From Candidatus Methanocomedens sp. (GTDB lineage: Archaea > Halobacteriota > Methanosarcinia > Methanosarcinales > Methanocomedenaceae): DNA of 5,438 nucleotides. Below, in pieces: positions 3,869-5,438 of this stretch. The DNA lies in NCBI GenBank assembly GCA_013374385.1, contig QBUR01000105.1, positions 1-5,438 of the forward strand. The letters run 5' to 3'. Position 1 is the first letter of the stretch, and each line of letters begins with the position of its first letter. The notes beneath the pieces are model-generated. The model did no database searches. It saw nothing but the letters and a program-made list of their open reading frames with translations, and was not told the origin of the DNA. Made by a program: the position numbers and the translations under genes.

Positions 3869-4846
3869 CCTCAAATGCTCTTTTCCTGCCTGTGTCGTCT
3901 TCCTGCCCTGGGGAGTACGTTGAATAAAACCGATCTGGATAAGATACGGTTCATATACATCTTCAATAGTCCTGACCTCTTCCCCCACTGAAATGGCAAT
4001 GGTCTTCAGGCCCACGGGTCCACCTTCGAAATCATCTGTTATTATACTAAGTATGCGCCTGTCAAGTTCATCCAGGCCAAGTTTGTCTATACCCAGCATA
4101 GTCAGTGCATCATCAGCAACCTCCTGAGTTATCGTTCCATCGGCCCTGACAAGTGCAAAATCCCTTGCACGCCTCAGTAACCTGTTAACAATTCTGGGCG
4201 TTCCACGGCCGCGTTTAGCAATTTCAATAGTCCCATCCCCGGTTATGGGGATACGCAGGATCGAAGCACTTCGATGCACCACCTCAACAAGTTCATCTAT
4301 AGTGTAATGATTCAGCCTGAAAGTAATACCAAATCTATCCCTGAGCGGTGAACTCAGAAGTCCTATCTTTGTGGTTGCACCAATAAGAGTAAAATGTTCC
4401 AGGTTGAGCTTTATTGACCTGGCACTTGCCCCCTCGCCTATCATGACATCTATTTCCAGATCTTCCATGGCAGGGTACAGGATCTCTTCAATAATTGAAT
4501 TCATACGATGGATCTCATCAATAAAGAACACATCTCCTTTTTTAAGTGAGGTAAGTATTGCGGCAAGATCTCCAGCCTTTTCCAGGATTGGTCCTGAAGT
4601 ACTTTTTATACTAACTCCCATCTCATGTGCGATAATATTTGCCAGAGTGGTTTTTCCAAGACCAGGTGGTCCTGAAAATACGATGTGGTCCAGTGGTTCA
4701 CCCCGTTTTTTTGAGGCTTCAATAGCAATTTGTATGGATTCCTTGATGACATTTTGACCTATGAACTCATCAAGTCGTAAGGGACGGATGGTTGTATCTT
4801 CCTTTTCATAATCCTGCTCTAAAGGAGATATGATTCTTTCTTCCAT
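3860..4846 (-). CDS. ruvB: Holliday junction branch migration ATPase RuvB
   Basis: This 328-residue protein is full length for RuvB, the hexameric AAA+ motor that pulls DNA through a RuvA-bound Holliday junction during recombinational repair. The N-terminus contains the typical RPLRLDEFIGQ (21-31). Walker A is GPPGLGKTT (59-67) and Walker B is FFIDEIHR (107-114). Sensor 1 is GATT (156-159), and SPLRDRFG (166-173) carries the arginine-finger region. Sensor 2 lies in RGTPRIVNRLLRRARD (214-229). The C-terminal winged helix follows, with GGPVGLKTIA (275-284), the helix TIEDVYEPYLIQIGFI and the signature RTPQGR (310-315). All catalytic motifs are intact. It starts two bases after the ruvA stop, so the two form one transcript with ruvA first. 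RuvB is bacterial in type but also known in Methanosarcina and relatives, probably by old transfer. Confidence 0.97.
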   Translation of the reverse strand: MEERIISPLEQDYEKEDTTIRPLRLDEFIGQNVIKESIQIAIEASKKRGEPLDHIVFSGPPGLGKTTLANIIAHEMGVSIKSTSGPILEKAGDLAAILTSLKKGDVFFIDEIHRMNSIIEEILYPAMEDLEIDVMIGEGASARSIKLNLEHFTLIGATTKIGLLSSPLRDRFGITFRLNHYTIDELVEVVHRSASILRIPITGDGTIEIAKRGRGTPRIVNRLLRRARDFALVRADGTITQEVADDALTMLGIDKLGLDELDRRILSIITDDFEGGPVGLKTIAISVGEEVRTIEDVYEPYLIQIGFIQRTPQGRKTTQAGKEHLRVR

Positions 4847-4848
4847 GT

Positions 4849-5438
4849 TTACTCTTCAACTTCTTTTAATCTTAAAAGTGCTGCCTTGATCAATGCTTCG
4901 ATTGAGATATCCTTAACTTCAGCAGAGACAGCCTCTACAGCTTCCCTGGATTCTCTTTGTTGAAAGCCCAAGGATACAAGAGCACTTACTGCATCGTAAT
5001 TGATGTTACTGCTGGTGGGAATATATCCCCCCATTTTCTTTTTCATCTTATCCTTCAATTCCAGAATTAATCTCTGAGCATTTTTCTTGCCAATTCCTGA
5101 AATATTAGTGAGGACTTTTTCATCCTCATTGATTATTGCACAGGCGAAATCCTCTATTTTTATTTCGGAAAGGATTTTCATCGCTATCTGGGGTCCGACT
5201 CCTGCAACGTTAATAATTAATTTGAACATCTCAAGTTCGGTTGTATTCATGAATCCATAGAGGTTGAGCGCATCCTCCCTGACATTAAGATACGTGAAAA
5301 GTTTTACATTTGATGTCCCTTTTTTTGTAAGTTCCTGTAATACAGGTCGTGAAACATTAACATGGTATCCGATACCTCCAACATCAATTATAACAAAACC
5401 TTCACCACATTGCGCAATTTCGCCAAATAAATGTGAAA
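4849..5438 (-). CDS. ruvA: Holliday junction branch migration protein RuvA (start just beyond the window)
   Basis: The frame stays open to the right edge of the window. From base 5436 it reads SHLFGEIAQCGEGFVIIDVG, continuing GIGYHVNVSRPV, the RuvA oligonucleotide-binding N-terminal domain, so only about two residues (probably Met-Ile) are missing. Starting at the internal ATG 5250 would delete that whole domain and is not correct. The visible 195 residues match the usual length of about 190-205. NVREDALNLYGF ends domain I. Domain II carries two helix-hairpin-helix motifs, NVAGVGPQIAMKIL and NISGIGKKNAQRLILELKDK. After a flexible stretch (MKKKMGGYIPTSS), domain III (YDAVSALVSLGFQQRESREA to the end) is the small helical part that contacts RuvB. 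RuvA tetramers clamp the junction and load RuvB. Whether ruvC or another resolvase lies upstream cannot be seen. Confidence 0.95.
   Translation of the reverse strand, partial: SHLFGEIAQCGEGFVIIDVGGIGYHVNVSRPVLQELTKKGTSNVKLFTYLNVREDALNLYGFMNTTELEMFKLIINVAGVGPQIAMKILSEIKIEDFACAIINEDEKVLTNISGIGKKNAQRLILELKDKMKKKMGGYIPTSSNINYDAVSALVSLGFQQRESREAVEAVSAEVKDISIEALIKAALLRLKEVEE

Noticed and set aside
4371..4757. Plus-strand frame of 128 codons inside ruvB
   Set aside because: It lies fully antisense to conserved RuvB motifs, which explain the open frame.
4849..5250. Short RuvA beginning at ATG 5250
   Set aside because: The same frame continues to the window edge and encodes the conserved OB-fold N-terminal domain.
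1..5438. CRISPR array, transposon or insertion sequence
   Set aside because: No regularly spaced long repeats, transposase motifs or terminal inverted repeats were seen; the short repeats at 3814-3868 are degenerate and irregular.

Overview
This window looks like chromosomal DNA of a methane-metabolising archaeon, most likely in or near the Methanosarcinales / ANME-2 part of Methanomicrobia. The evidence is a methanofuran-biosynthesis kinase (MfnE), an archaeal-type elongation factor 1-beta, a CxxC zinc-finger microprotein of the HVO_2753 type, a tRNA-Ala without an encoded CCA end, and TATA boxes placed so that several transcripts would have very short leaders. RuvA and RuvB are bacterial in type but are also known from this archaeal group. 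The placement is inferred from gene content; no single marker settles the genus.

Layout from left to right. (1) Bases 1-664 hold the end of a secreted, membrane-anchored TolB/PD40-type beta-propeller protein, cut by the window edge and broken by an apparent one-base deletion near 205-209. (2) Bases 731-1904 are an information/cofactor cluster on the plus strand: mfnE (apparently leaderless), a 55-residue double zinc-finger protein at 1461-1628, and aEF-1beta at 1638-1904, only nine bases downstream. (3) Bases 1973-2044 are tRNA-Ala with anticodon CGC, with a hairpin and T-run directly in front. (4) Bases 2081-2928 are a compact type II toxin-antitoxin unit (RHH/UPF0175 antitoxin, DUF3368 PIN-like toxin) with its own TATA box, an ATGA overlap and a T6 terminator. 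(5) Bases 2951-3571 carry an unrecognised winged-helix-like protein. (6) Convergent to it on the minus strand is the C-terminal half of a YbjQ/UPF0145 protein (3585-3752), followed on the same strand by ruvB (3860-4846) and ruvA (4849 to the window edge).

Functionally, RuvA and RuvB would form the Holliday-junction branch-migration motor and are transcribed together as ruvA-ruvB. The toxin and antitoxin form a self-contained pair. The mfnE, zinc-finger and EF-1beta trio combines C1-carrier synthesis with translation genes. I see no CRISPR array, transposase or insertion-sequence end. No gap between genes exceeds 300 bases; the largest is about 107 bases (3753-3859), and it contains a palindrome and short direct repeats. 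Nothing here clearly amounts to a new multi-gene system. The most unusual items are the frameshifted propeller gene, the half-length YbjQ remnant, the unrecognised winged-helix protein and the repeat-rich ruvB downstream region.
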